Position numbers and translations under genes: made by a program. The notes under the pieces were generated by a model. It saw only the letters and a list, made by a program, of their open reading frames with translations, ran no database searches and had not been told where the DNA came from. 64,000 nucleotides of DNA from an uncultured Pelagibacteraceae bacterium (GTDB lineage Bacteria; Pseudomonadota; Alphaproteobacteria; Pelagibacterales; Pelagibacteraceae): the NCBI GenBank assembly GCA_902556265.1, contig CACDVM010000002.1, positions 62,001 to 126,000 of the forward strand, in the 5' to 3' direction. Below, one piece after another: positions 17,014-25,401 of this stretch. Positions within the stretch are counted from its first letter, which is position 1, and every line of letters starts with the position of its first letter.

Positions 17014-17758
17014 TTTTTAAAATTTCTAAATTTTCAAAATTAAAAGTTTTCATTTTTTCAAATGAGTCTTTTAAACTTTTTATATCATTAAAAGGCCCTA
17101 TTAATACCCTATATTTTGTTTCTGATAATCTAATAACGGATAAATTATTTATTGAAGCTTCTTTTTGTATCCTGTTTTTCATTATTAACGCTGTATCTTT
17201 ATAATAAAAATCTGCAATTTTTATAGAATAAGAAAAATACTTGTTTGCTAATATTTTTTTTTCATTTTTAACAATATTTAAATCATTAATTTGTATACCA
17301 TCAACGGGAGCTTTTTCAGCCACACTTCTTTCTTCATCGAACATTTTTGCTTTTTTTGCAATAAATGTAGAGTTTTTAGATACTAAAATTATTTCTACAA
17401 ATGGTTCATCGAAATTTAACTCTAATTCTTCAGCTATTCTCAAACTCAAAACAGAATTATAAAAGCTTGAAAATTTAATCTTATTAGACTTAACTTCTGC
17501 TATTAAAAATTTTCCATTTTCTGGATTTGTAATCTTAACTATTGATCTTTTTTTCAAGGATTTGTGATAAATATTTAAAGATCTTTTTTCTAATTCTTTA
17601 ATATTTTCTAATCTACCATCATAAATTAATGCAAATCCAGAATTTTTGTATCTTTTTTCTAATTGAATATTTTTTTTGATAGACTTATCCACAATTATAT
17701 TGTCACAACTAAAAAGAAAAAAACTTAAAAGTATTAGTTTAATTAATTTATAATTCAT
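17006..17758 (-). CDS. rlpA: RlpA-like lipoprotein with C-terminal SPOR domain
   Basis: A 250-residue lipoprotein. The N-terminal signal ends at a lipobox (LFSC, Cys18). The middle (about residues 90-160) resembles the double-psi beta-barrel of RlpA, though weakly conserved. The C-terminal 75 residues match a SPOR peptidoglycan-binding domain (SYSIKIADFYYKD and YRVLIGPF). RlpA-type proteins act on or bind denuded glycan strands at the septum. The neighbours mltB and dac support a cell-wall role. The catalytic aspartate of active RlpA is not obvious, so it may only bind glycan. Confidence 0.75.
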   Translation of the reverse strand: MNYKLIKLILLSFFLFSCDNIIVDKSIKKNIQLEKRYKNSGFALIYDGRLENIKELEKRSLNIYHKSLKKRSIVKITNPENGKFLIAEVKSNKIKFSSFYNSVLSLRIAEELELNFDEPFVEIILVSKNSTFIAKKAKMFDEERSVAEKAPVDGIQINDLNIVKNEKKILANKYFSYSIKIADFYYKDTALIMKNRIQKEASINNLSVIRLSETKYRVLIGPFNDIKSLKDSFEKMKTFNFENLEILKNV

Positions 17759-18749
17759 TTTTAATTTTATTTTTTAATGTACAGACAGCTAGAGCAAATC
17801 TTAATGATCGATTCCATTTTAATATAATTTCATAATTATCGAAAACTATATATGCTGGTGATAAAGTTTGTGCATCAGGAACAATATCTTTATCAGGTGT
17901 AATAATTGCAACTTTCAATGAGTCATCTAAAAAACTTAATTCATCAAAATTCTTAATATATTTTTTAAAATATCTTAATTGTTTTTTGTTTATTAATTTT
18001 TTAGCTGACACGTTCAAATACTTTTTTGAGATATTTTTATTTAAATCAATCTTATAAAAACAATGTGAATTTTGTTTCCATCCCATATTATTGAGATAAT
18101 TTGCTGCTGATGCGTATGCATCATTAGGATTTTTAAGGTCTATGTAATCATCTTTATTATAATCAATTGCATGATTATTTATTGTTGATGGCATAAATTG
18201 AAAAAAACCAAATGCACCAGCCCAAGAACCATATAGAGTTTTATAATCAATTTGATTAGTTTCTATTAATTTTAAAAGTATTAATAATTCTTTAGTAAAA
18301 AATTCTGTTCTTCTTTTATCATAACTTAAAGTTGCTAATGATGATAAGATATCCATTTTTCCAACATATGTTCCGTAATTTGTTTCAATACCCATTAAAG
18401 ATAAAAGTAATTCTTTTTCTATTGCAAACTTTTTTTCTACTTCTATGATTAATTCATTATTTTTATTATAAAAATCAATTCCCTTATTAACCTTTTTTTT
18501 TGTAGTCCTTTTTGAAACATATGTTTTAGTATCCTCATAAAACTCAGGCTGGTATCTATCATATTCAATTACTTTGGGCAAAAATTTTACATTACTCATT
18601 ACCATATCAAAAGTATTTTCAGAAATATTTTGAGATAAAGCTATTTTTTTAAAATTTTGTTTCCATTTTGAAAAATTCAAATCATCACTGGCAGATAAAT
18701 TTGAAAATGAAAATATTAAAATTAAAAAAAAATAACTAATTTGTTTCAT
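17748..18749 (-). CDS. mltB: Lytic murein transglycosylase, MltB family
   Basis: A 333-residue exported transglycosylase that cleaves glycan strands to 1,6-anhydro products. A signal peptide covers about residues 1-20. The catalytic glutamate is in LLSLMGIETNYGTYVG, followed by the family segments GSWAGAFGFFQFMPSTI and NPNDAYASAANYLNNMGW. There is no peptidoglycan-binding domain at the end. The start overlaps rarD by 14 bases and the gene overlaps the SPOR lipoprotein by 11, so the three are probably cotranscribed. Confidence 0.93.
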   Translation of the reverse strand: MKQISYFFLILIFSFSNLSASDDLNFSKWKQNFKKIALSQNISENTFDMVMSNVKFLPKVIEYDRYQPEFYEDTKTYVSKRTTKKKVNKGIDFYNKNNELIIEVEKKFAIEKELLLSLMGIETNYGTYVGKMDILSSLATLSYDKRRTEFFTKELLILLKLIETNQIDYKTLYGSWAGAFGFFQFMPSTINNHAIDYNKDDYIDLKNPNDAYASAANYLNNMGWKQNSHCFYKIDLNKNISKKYLNVSAKKLINKKQLRYFKKYIKNFDELSFLDDSLKVAIITPDKDIVPDAQTLSPAYIVFDNYEIILKWNRSLRFALAVCTLKNKIKNEL

Positions 18750-19614
18750 AAAGATCTTTAAGATATATGATTACAGCAATCCAAATAATAATAAAACTTA
18801 AGAATTTAATTAATGAAAAGTCCTCATTATAATAAAAATACCCCAAAATAAACTGTAATGTGGGTGTGATATAAAAAATCATCCCTGTTGGACCTAAGCC
18901 TATGAGTTCAACACCTCTAACATATAGAAATAATGGAATCACCGTCATAGGGCCCGCCAAGATAAGAAATAAGCTTAAACCCGGTTTTGAAAAGCTAAAA
19001 TCATTAAAGCCATTTTCTATTATCACAACAAAAAGAACTAATATGAATGGAAGTAAATATAAACTTTCAATTAGTAAACCGACGTCTGTATCAATATTTA
19101 TTTTTTTTCTAATAAGATTGTAAAAAGCCCAACTTAACGCAACTATTAACCCAACCCACGGTAAAGTATTAAGATTAAATAATATTAGTATAAAAATAGA
19201 AATCAATACTAGAACAATAGAAAATATTCTTTTTTTGTTTAACCTTTCTTTAAAAAAAATATATCCTAACAAAACACTTATTATTGGCATTATAAAATAA
19301 CCAAAGCTGGCATCAATAATTCTTTCAGTAGCAACTGCATAAATCCAAATTGCCCAGTTTGTAAAAATTAGCAATCCAGATAAAAATAAATAAATCAAAT
19401 TTTTTTTACTATTTATAACCTTAAAAAAAATTTTCCATTTTGAAAAAAGTGTTGTTGTAATAATCAACATGATTGCTGTCCATAAACAACGGTGAACAAC
19501 TAATTCAACGTGTCCTATGAATGATACATATTCGAAATATAATACTCCTATAAAACCCCACCAGAAAGATCCTAACGAAGTCAATATAAGACCTTTGTTA
19601 AACTGATTTTTCAT
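18736..19614 (-). CDS. rarD: RarD-type EamA-family permease
   Basis: A 292-residue membrane protein with about ten helices. The N-terminal GLILTSLGSFWWGFIGVLYF followed by HRCLWTAIML is characteristic of the RarD branch of the EamA superfamily. Substrate is unknown; RarD was named from a chloramphenicol-sensitivity phenotype. It is the first gene of the minus-strand cell-wall block and is preceded by a 156-base gap containing tRNA-Ser leader sequence and an AT-only palindrome. Confidence 0.88.
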   Translation of the reverse strand: MKNQFNKGLILTSLGSFWWGFIGVLYFEYVSFIGHVELVVHRCLWTAIMLIITTTLFSKWKIFFKVINSKKNLIYLFLSGLLIFTNWAIWIYAVATERIIDASFGYFIMPIISVLLGYIFFKERLNKKRIFSIVLVLISIFILILFNLNTLPWVGLIVALSWAFYNLIRKKINIDTDVGLLIESLYLLPFILVLFVVIIENGFNDFSFSKPGLSLFLILAGPMTVIPLFLYVRGVELIGLGPTGMIFYITPTLQFILGYFYYNEDFSLIKFLSFIIIWIAVIIYLKDLYETN

Positions 19615-19643
19615 AATGAATAATTAATAAAATAATACTTAGT

Positions 19644-19669
19644 TTTTTTTATTATTAATAATAAAAAAA
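19644..19669. repeat. AT-only perfect palindrome, 26 bp
   Basis: Seven T, then ATTATTAATAAT, then seven A: a perfect inverted repeat made only of A and T, in the gap between rarD and tRNA-Ser. It could form a cruciform or a weak bidirectional stop signal. In DNA this AT-rich, chance is a fair explanation. Confidence 0.4.
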
Positions 19670-19770
19670 TTCGACAAAAAGTCAGAAATATAATGAGATT
19701 ATTAATATTACATTTTATTTGTTTCTTTTTTAGTTGAATTTATATTTTATACTTATAAAACCTTGCACAC

Positions 19771-19860
19771 GGAGAGATGGCTGAGCGGTTGAAAGCACCG
19801 GTCTTGAAAACCGGCAAAGGGGCAACTCTTTCCTGGGTTCGAATCCCAGTCTCTCCGCCA
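19771..19860 (+). tRNA. trnS: tRNA-Ser (anticodon TGA)
   Basis: 90 nt with encoded CCA. The acceptor stem is GGAGAGA/TCTCTCC, and the anticodon stem-loop CCGGT-CTTGAAA-ACCGG carries TGA. A long class II variable arm (AAAGGGGCAACTCTTT) and the T arm CTGGG-TTCGAAT-CCCAG complete the fold. It is the only plus-strand tRNA in the window. Confidence 0.97.
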
Positions 19861-19863
19861 TAT

Positions 19864-20130
19864 TTAATCATTTTTGTATTTAAAATTTTTAAATAAATTG
19901 TTAATATTATTAATCTCAAATTTTATATCTGTTTCTAATCCATTATAAAAATTGTAGAGATTGTTATCATCAATTTCCAATAATTTCTCAAGGCAAATAA
20001 GATCTTCAATGTTTAAATTATTAATATATTTCTTTGTAAATGAGCCTAATAGTTTATCCATTTCTTTTGTGCCACGATAGTTTGATCTATAGATAATTTT
20101 TTTTTTTAATTGGTGTATGTTGATACTCAT
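19864..20130 (-). CDS. sdhE: FAD assembly factor SdhE
   Basis: An 88-residue helical protein of the SdhE/Sdh5 family, which promotes covalent FAD attachment to succinate dehydrogenase. The defining RGxxE motif is present in YRSNYRGTKEMD, followed by LEKLLEIDDNNLYNFYNG. It is divergent from recG with a 23-base gap between starts. The sdh genes are not in this window. The sdhE-recG pairing is common in Alphaproteobacteria. Confidence 0.9.
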   Translation of the reverse strand: MSINIHQLKKKIIYRSNYRGTKEMDKLLGSFTKKYINNLNIEDLICLEKLLEIDDNNLYNFYNGLETDIKFEINNINNLFKNFKYKND

Positions 20131-20153
20131 TTTTAGAATATATATTATTGTTT

Positions 20154-22205
20154 ATGAATATTAAAAGTAATTATGATTTTTTACTATCTGATTTAACAGC
20201 TTTGAAAGGTGTTGGAGATAAAACCACTAGTTTACTGAAAAAAAAAAAAATCAATAATATTTTTGATTTATTATGGAAATTACCAAAATCTTATACAGAT
20301 AGAAGTTTATCATCTAAAATTGAGGATTTAAAAATTGGTGATAATCAAACAATTAAGGTGATACCTCAAAAGTACTCATTTCCTAGAGTGAAAAACTTAC
20401 CTAATAGAGTTCTTTGTACCGATGAAAGTGGAGAAATTGAATGTGTTTTTTTTAATTCTTTTGAGGGATACATTAGAAAAATTTTACCCCTTGGTAAAGA
20501 AATTACTGTTAGTGGAAAAATTGGATATTTTAAAAAAAGATATCAAATAACCAATCCAAAATATATTTCAGAAGACTCATCATTTATAAAGCAAAAACAT
20601 AATACTTATTCTTTAACTGAAGGAATTTCTGAGAAGATATATAACAAAATAATAAATCAAATAATTGATAAACTACCAATACTTGATGAATGGCATTCTA
20701 ACAAAATATTAAACAATTTTGAGAACATTAGCTGGAATAATGCAATTAAAGAATTACATAAAGCTGAGAATATTGGCAAATATAAAGAAAGTTTCTATCA
20801 GCGTTTGGCATTTGATGAAATTTTTTCAACTTTTTTAGTGAATTCAGAAATAAGAAAAAAAATAAAGAAAGTAAAAAAAAAAAACAAAAATATAAATTTA
20901 GATAAACAAATTGAAATGATTCATAAATTAGATTTTTCACTAACCAATGATCAAAAAATTGTTTTAGAGGAAATTAATAAAGATTTATGTTCTTCAAATA
21001 AAATGTTTCGATTACTTCAGGGAGATGTTGGTAGTGGAAAAACGATTGTTTCTCTATTGGCAGCTCAAAATACAATAAACTCTGGATTTCAAGTTGCATT
21101 CATGGCTCCAACTGAAATATTAGCCAGACAACATTTTCATTTAGCTAAAAAAATATTTCCAAAAAAAACAAATATAGAGTTTATCTCTGGTAAATCTAGC
21201 TACAGTGATAGAAAAAAAATTCATAATAAACTTTTAAAATATGAAATTGATATGATTTTTGGCACACATGCAATTTTCCAAAAAAAAGTGATTTTTAAAA
21301 ATCTAGGTTTAATAATTATTGATGAACAGCATAAATTTGGAGTAAATCAAAGAAAAAAATTATCAGATAAAGGTGGAAATAATTGTGATGTTTTATTGAT
21401 GACAGCCACCCCCATACCAAGAACTTTAACAATGACAATTTATGGAGATATGGATCTTTCTATTATACGAGAAAAACCTAAAGCTAGAAAATTAGTCAAA
21501 ACTTACAGCAAATTAGAAAGTAAAATTGATGATGTCATAAAATTTATTAAAAAAGAAATAGAAAATGACAATCAAATTTTTTGGGTCTGTCCATTAATTG
21601 AAGAGTCAAAAAAAATTGATCATTCTTCAGCGGTTAAAAAATTTGAATTCCTTAAAAAAATATTTCCTAATCAAGTTGGTTTATTGCATGGTAAGACTGA
21701 TAACGAAAAAAAAGAAAGCATATTGAATAAATTTTTAAATAAAAATTTTAAAATTTTAGTCTCAACAACAATTATTGAAGTTGGAATAGATTTTCCAAAT
21801 GCAAATGTAATCATAATAGAAAATGCTAATAAATTTGGCCTTTCACAATTACATCAATTAAGAGGAAGAGTTGGAAGAGGAAATAAAGAGTCTTCATGTA
21901 TTCTAATGTTTAAATCTAATTTAAGCGAAAATGCAAAAAAAAGAATAAATATATTAAAAGAGTCCAATGATGGATTTTATATATCTGAAGAAGATATGAA
22001 AATTAGAGGATTTGGTGATGTATTGGGTTTTAAACAAAGTGGTATAAAAAATTTCAAATTAGCCGACCCTATTCATAATAGTAATTTATTTATATTAGCA
22101 GAAAAAGAAATGAGAAGAATTGAAAATTCAAAAGAAGATATTAGTAAATTTAAAACTCTTGTTAAATTATACGACAGAGCAGATATTATTAATGATATAG
22201 CTTAA
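20154..22205 (+). CDS. recG: ATP-dependent DNA helicase RecG
   Basis: A helicase that remodels stalled forks and Holliday junctions. An N-terminal wedge/OB domain precedes the helicase core. Walker A is QGDVGSGKT, the DEAD-type box is IIDEQHKFG, and motif VI is QLHQLRGRVGRG. I place the start at the ATG at 20154, giving 683 aa; a TTG two codons upstream at 20148 is possible but less likely. The stop overlaps the convergent DUF502 gene by 4 bases. Poly-lysine stretches reflect AT bias. Confidence 0.95.
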   Translation: MNIKSNYDFLLSDLTALKGVGDKTTSLLKKKKINNIFDLLWKLPKSYTDRSLSSKIEDLKIGDNQTIKVIPQKYSFPRVKNLPNRVLCTDESGEIECVFFNSFEGYIRKILPLGKEITVSGKIGYFKKRYQITNPKYISEDSSFIKQKHNTYSLTEGISEKIYNKIINQIIDKLPILDEWHSNKILNNFENISWNNAIKELHKAENIGKYKESFYQRLAFDEIFSTFLVNSEIRKKIKKVKKKNKNINLDKQIEMIHKLDFSLTNDQKIVLEEINKDLCSSNKMFRLLQGDVGSGKTIVSLLAAQNTINSGFQVAFMAPTEILARQHFHLAKKIFPKKTNIEFISGKSSYSDRKKIHNKLLKYEIDMIFGTHAIFQKKVIFKNLGLIIIDEQHKFGVNQRKKLSDKGGNNCDVLLMTATPIPRTLTMTIYGDMDLSIIREKPKARKLVKTYSKLESKIDDVIKFIKKEIENDNQIFWVCPLIEESKKIDHSSAVKKFEFLKKIFPNQVGLLHGKTDNEKKESILNKFLNKNFKILVSTTIIEVGIDFPNANVIIIENANKFGLSQLHQLRGRVGRGNKESSCILMFKSNLSENAKKRINILKESNDGFYISEEDMKIRGFGDVLGFKQSGIKNFKLADPIHNSNLFILAEKEMRRIENSKEDISKFKTLVKLYDRADIINDIA

Positions 22206-22819
22206 TTTTTTCCCGATGAAGTGCCAGCTGATACTATAAATTTTGACGCCTCTTCAAAAGACATATTTAAATAAATAACTTCATCTATTGGAAACATTAA
22301 AAGAAAACCACTCGTTGGATTTGGTGTGGTTGGCACAAATACATTTATTAATTTTTGTTTTGTTTTTTCAGCCATTTCACCTTTGTTTTCTTTGGTTGCA
22401 AAACCTACTGCCCAGACTCCTTTTCTTGGGTATTCAATAAGAACAACACTTTTTTTATCATTGTCTTTATTTGAAAATGACTCTGTCATTTGTAATATCG
22501 CTGAATATATTGTTCTTAAGAAAGGTATTCTTTTAAATAAATCATCAATTAATTTTAAAATTCTTTTTCCTAAAAAAGATAATGACAAACCTCCAATGAT
22601 AGTAATAAAAATTACTGAAATCAAAATCTCAATTCCTGGAATTGCGTAAGGTAAATAATTATTTGGATTAATATTTTGTGGAATTATTTTAGAGGAAACA
22701 CTAATAAAAAATTTGGTTAAATATAATGTAAAACCTATAGGTATAAGTACTACAACGCCAGTAATGAAGTAATTTCTTAAAATAAGGGTTAATGATTTTC
22801 TTTTTTTATCTTTTGGCAT
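22202..22819 (-). CDS. DUF502-family membrane protein
   Basis: A 205-residue protein with two N-terminal transmembrane helices (about residues 10-35 and 55-85) and a C-terminal soluble domain. The pattern GVVVLIPIGFTLYLTK, RIPFLRTIYSAILQM and VFVPTTPNPTSGFLLM identifies the DUF502 family. Plant relatives (LIKE COV) affect membrane trafficking; bacterial function is unknown. The gene is preceded after 4 bases by a 25-codon hydrophobic microORF on the same strand. Confidence 0.88.
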   Translation of the reverse strand: MPKDKKRKSLTLILRNYFITGVVVLIPIGFTLYLTKFFISVSSKIIPQNINPNNYLPYAIPGIEILISVIFITIIGGLSLSFLGKRILKLIDDLFKRIPFLRTIYSAILQMTESFSNKDNDKKSVVLIEYPRKGVWAVGFATKENKGEMAEKTKQKLINVFVPTTPNPTSGFLLMFPIDEVIYLNMSFEEASKFIVSAGTSSGKN

Positions 22820-22823
22820 CGAT

Positions 22824-22901
22824 TTACTTAAAACTTGAGTAGATTACAAATAAAATTGCTACTATGAAAAGAGCTAATAATATTTTATTATTTAGATTCA
22901 T
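22824..22901 (-). CDS. Candidate 25-residue single-helix membrane peptide
   Basis: An ATG-to-TAA frame encoding MNLNNKILLALFIVAILF followed by VIYSSFK: a short polar start, one clean hydrophobic helix and a positively charged end. It lies on the minus strand 4 bases before the DUF502 start, in a position for translational coupling. The amino-acid pattern is what a real small membrane protein looks like, but chance hydrophobic frames are common in AT-rich DNA. No family is known to me. Confidence 0.4.
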   Translation of the reverse strand: MNLNNKILLALFIVAILFVIYSSFK

Positions 22902-22931
22902 AAATATATATATTATCAATGTTGAGCTTAA

Positions 22932-23756
22932 ATGAATAGAAGAAAATTTTTATCTTATGTAGGTTGTGGATGTTGTGGGTTTATTTTAAATTCATGTTCT
23001 ACGGCACCAATTACTGAAAGACGGCAATTAAAAATAATACCAGAGGCAAAATTAAATGCTCAAGCTGCACAAATTTACGAAAAGATTAAAGAAAAAGAAA
23101 AATTAAGTGATGATTCTAAAACTCTTAATGAAATAAAAGAAATTGGAAAAAAAATGGAATCATCAATTAGTGAATATTTTTACAAAGCTAAAATAAATGA
23201 TCCAACCACAAATTTTGACTGGGAATATATATTAATAGAAAATAAAAAAGTTAGAAATGCTTGGTGTATGCCAGGTGGAAAAATTGCAGTATATACCGGA
23301 ATTCTTGATGTTACAAAAAACACAAATGGGTTAGCTGCAGTAATGGGTCATGAGATAGCTCATGCAGTAGCAAAACATTCTGTGGAAAGAGCAAGTAGAG
23401 GAATGTTATTAAATACAGGAACTCAATTAATAGATATTTTTACGGGAGGAAAACTATCACAAGTTAATAGAGTATCAGGAATGAACACAGTCGGCTTATT
23501 ATCTCAATTGGGAATAATGAATCCTTTCAACAGAAAACAAGAAAGTGAAGCAGATTATCTTGGAATGATTTTTTCATCTCTTTCAGGCTATGATATTAGA
23601 GAAACAGTTAAAATTTGGGAAAGAATGAAAGAATTTAATAAAGGAAAAGCTCCACCTGAATTTATGAGTACTCATCCTTCTGCAGAAAATAGAATTAAAA
23701 AAATAAATGATTGGACAAATGAAATTATTTTAGATTATCCGCCAATCAAAATATAA
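22932..23756 (+). CDS. M48-family metalloprotease, probable lipoprotein
   Basis: A 274-residue zinc protease. The N-terminus has a twin-arginine-like RRKF motif, a hydrophobic segment and a possible lipobox at Cys22, suggesting export and lipid anchoring. The zinc motif HEIAH is at residues 140-144, and the third ligand is the glutamate of ESEADYLG. PGGKIAVYTG and FMSTHPSAENRI are typical of the periplasmic M48 (LoiP/BepA/YcaL-like) group that acts on outer-membrane proteins. It precedes the methyltransferase by 12 bases. Confidence 0.9.
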   Translation: MNRRKFLSYVGCGCCGFILNSCSTAPITERRQLKIIPEAKLNAQAAQIYEKIKEKEKLSDDSKTLNEIKEIGKKMESSISEYFYKAKINDPTTNFDWEYILIENKKVRNAWCMPGGKIAVYTGILDVTKNTNGLAAVMGHEIAHAVAKHSVERASRGMLLNTGTQLIDIFTGGKLSQVNRVSGMNTVGLLSQLGIMNPFNRKQESEADYLGMIFSSLSGYDIRETVKIWERMKEFNKGKAPPEFMSTHPSAENRIKKINDWTNEIILDYPPIKI

Positions 23757-23768
23757 TTTACCGTTTAA

Positions 23769-24554
23769 ATGAAATCTTTTTTTAAAAATTCGAACTTTGA
23801 ATTATATAATCAAAATACTTTTGATGTACTTGACAATTTTATAAATGAAAAAAAGAAATTTAATTGTATTTTTGCAGACCCTCCGTATTTTTTAAGTAAC
23901 GATGGCATTACTTGTGTTAATGGAAAAATGGTTAAAGTAAATAAAGGAGATTGGGATAAATCCAAAGGAATTGAACAAAACTTTCAATATAATTACGATT
24001 GGTTAAGCAGATGCAAAGAATTATTAAGTGATAATGGAACTATATGGGTAAGTGGCACGTTTCATATAATTTATGCTGTCGCTTTTGCTGCTCAAAAGTT
24101 AGAGATGAAATTCTTAAATAATGTAGTTTGGGAAAAACCAAATCCCCCACCAAATTTAAGCTGTAGATATTTTACTCATTCAACTGAAACTATTCTTTGG
24201 TTTGGTAAAAATAAAAAAAGTAAACATTTATTTAACTACGACATCATGAAAGAAATAAATGGTGGTAAACAAATGAAAGATGTTTGGCGAATGACAGCTC
24301 CTAAAAAAAGTGAAAAAAGTTTTGGAAAACACCCTACTCAAAAACCTGTAGCTCTTTTAGATTGGATTATTAAAGCTGCATCCAAAAAAGGGGATACAAT
24401 TTTAGATCCATTTAGTGGTAGTGGAACAACAGGTGTTGCTAGTATATTAAACAAAAGAAAATTTGTTGGTATTGAATTTGATAAAAAGTATTGTTCATTA
24501 TCTAAAAAAAGAATTCTAGATGCTGAAAAAGATTTAAAAAATAGGTTAATTTAA
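23769..24554 (+). CDS. Beta-class DNA methyltransferase (probable adenine-N6)
   Basis: A 261-residue enzyme. The catalytic DPPY motif is at residues 37-40 and the AdoMet-binding motif DPFSGSGTT at 213-221, preceded by HPTQKP at 188-193. That order (catalytic first, AdoMet second) defines the beta class, which includes CcrM and M.DpnIIB (DpnA). DPPY favours N6-adenine. The CcrM-type C-terminal DNA-binding domain is absent. Target sequence cannot be read from the protein. It converges with and overlaps by 9 bases the MutH-like nuclease gene, which makes a restriction-modification pair the most natural reading. Confidence 0.88.
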   Translation: MKSFFKNSNFELYNQNTFDVLDNFINEKKKFNCIFADPPYFLSNDGITCVNGKMVKVNKGDWDKSKGIEQNFQYNYDWLSRCKELLSDNGTIWVSGTFHIIYAVAFAAQKLEMKFLNNVVWEKPNPPPNLSCRYFTHSTETILWFGKNKKSKHLFNYDIMKEINGGKQMKDVWRMTAPKKSEKSFGKHPTQKPVALLDWIIKAASKKGDTILDPFSGSGTTGVASILNKRKFVGIEFDKKYCSLSKKRILDAEKDLKNRLI

Positions 24555-25166
24555 AAATTTATTTAAGAATTTAGGTAATGCATAAAATCCATAGCTTTTT
24601 CTTGAGGTCCCTCCTTGCCCTTTGGTTCTAGATTGTATTAATTCACCATTAAATCTTTTACTTTTATTATTTTTATTTTTTTTCATAAAGGTGATTATAT
24701 TTCTATAATCTGTTTCTAATCTTTTTAATGTTGATCCGGTTAAATCAAATTGAAAAAAATCGTGAATATATTGAGAGCCATTTGAATCTTGATCAAAATT
24801 TTCTCCATATTTTCTTGCTATTACAATCATTTTATTCATCTTTTCATATACATGACTTTTATAAAAATCTTCTTCTAAATTTTCTAAATTTTTTTCTATC
24901 ATAGTGATTTGCATTGTTTCTTTTGCACCAATAACACCATTTCTTTTTTTCTTCACAGGAAATGATTTAATTTCTGCCCAAGAATGATCTGCTTTTTGTT
25001 TATTATCACCACCTCCAAGCAATCTATCAATAACTATACCTGCCCAACCTTTATTAAGTTTATTATTTTTAATGATGGTAACGTTAAATTCTTTGGCTTT
25101 TATTTTCAGATCTATTTTATTATTTTTTAATTCTCTTAATATTTCTAAAGCTTCATCTTTTTTCAT
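24546..25166 (-). CDS. MutH/Sau3AI-family endonuclease
   Basis: A 206-residue protein that aligns by eye with the MutH/Sau3AI nuclease fold. NKGWAGIVIDRLLG matches the MutH KGWIGVLLE segment, and ADHSWAEIKSFPV provides the D-x-E-x-K metal site (Asp60, Glu65, Lys67; Asp47 replaces the usual first Glu). The C-terminal GFYALPKFLNKFL parallels the MutH GFY tail. MutH proper is a gammaproteobacterial mismatch-repair nicking enzyme, so in this genome a type II restriction role with the neighbouring methyltransferase is more likely. The Asp-to-Glu spacing is two residues shorter than in E. coli MutH. Confidence 0.75.
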   Translation of the reverse strand: MKKDEALEILRELKNNKIDLKIKAKEFNVTIIKNNKLNKGWAGIVIDRLLGGGDNKQKADHSWAEIKSFPVKKKRNGVIGAKETMQITMIEKNLENLEEDFYKSHVYEKMNKMIVIARKYGENFDQDSNGSQYIHDFFQFDLTGSTLKRLETDYRNIITFMKKNKNNKSKRFNGELIQSRTKGQGGTSRKSYGFYALPKFLNKFLN

Positions 25167-25242
25167 TATTTAGAGTATATCTTTTAAGAGAAAAATTTAA
25201 GAGATTTAAGGGTATGTTTTTAACTATAATATAGAAATATAG

Positions 25243-25318
<76 letters not shown>

Positions 25319-25338
25319 ACATTCAAAAAGTTGAATGT
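25319..25338 (-). other. 8-bp hairpin abutting the tRNA-Lys 5' end
   Basis: ACATTCAA at 25319-25326 and TTGAATGT at 25331-25338 form a perfect stem with a 4-base loop. Read on the minus strand, the hairpin ends exactly where mature tRNA-Lys begins. It has no U-run, so it is unlikely to be a terminator for tgt. It may shape tRNA 5' processing. Confidence 0.5.
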
Positions 25339-25401
25339 TAGTGTATATATAGATTTATTTAAATAATTCAAATAAGAATTTCTGAGACAAATGGTTTCGA
25401 T

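Noticed and set aside
19644-19669. AT palindrome as a strong terminator or regulator site
   Set aside because: It contains no G or C, so the hairpin would be weak, and such palindromes are expected by chance in this composition. It is listed only as a repeat.
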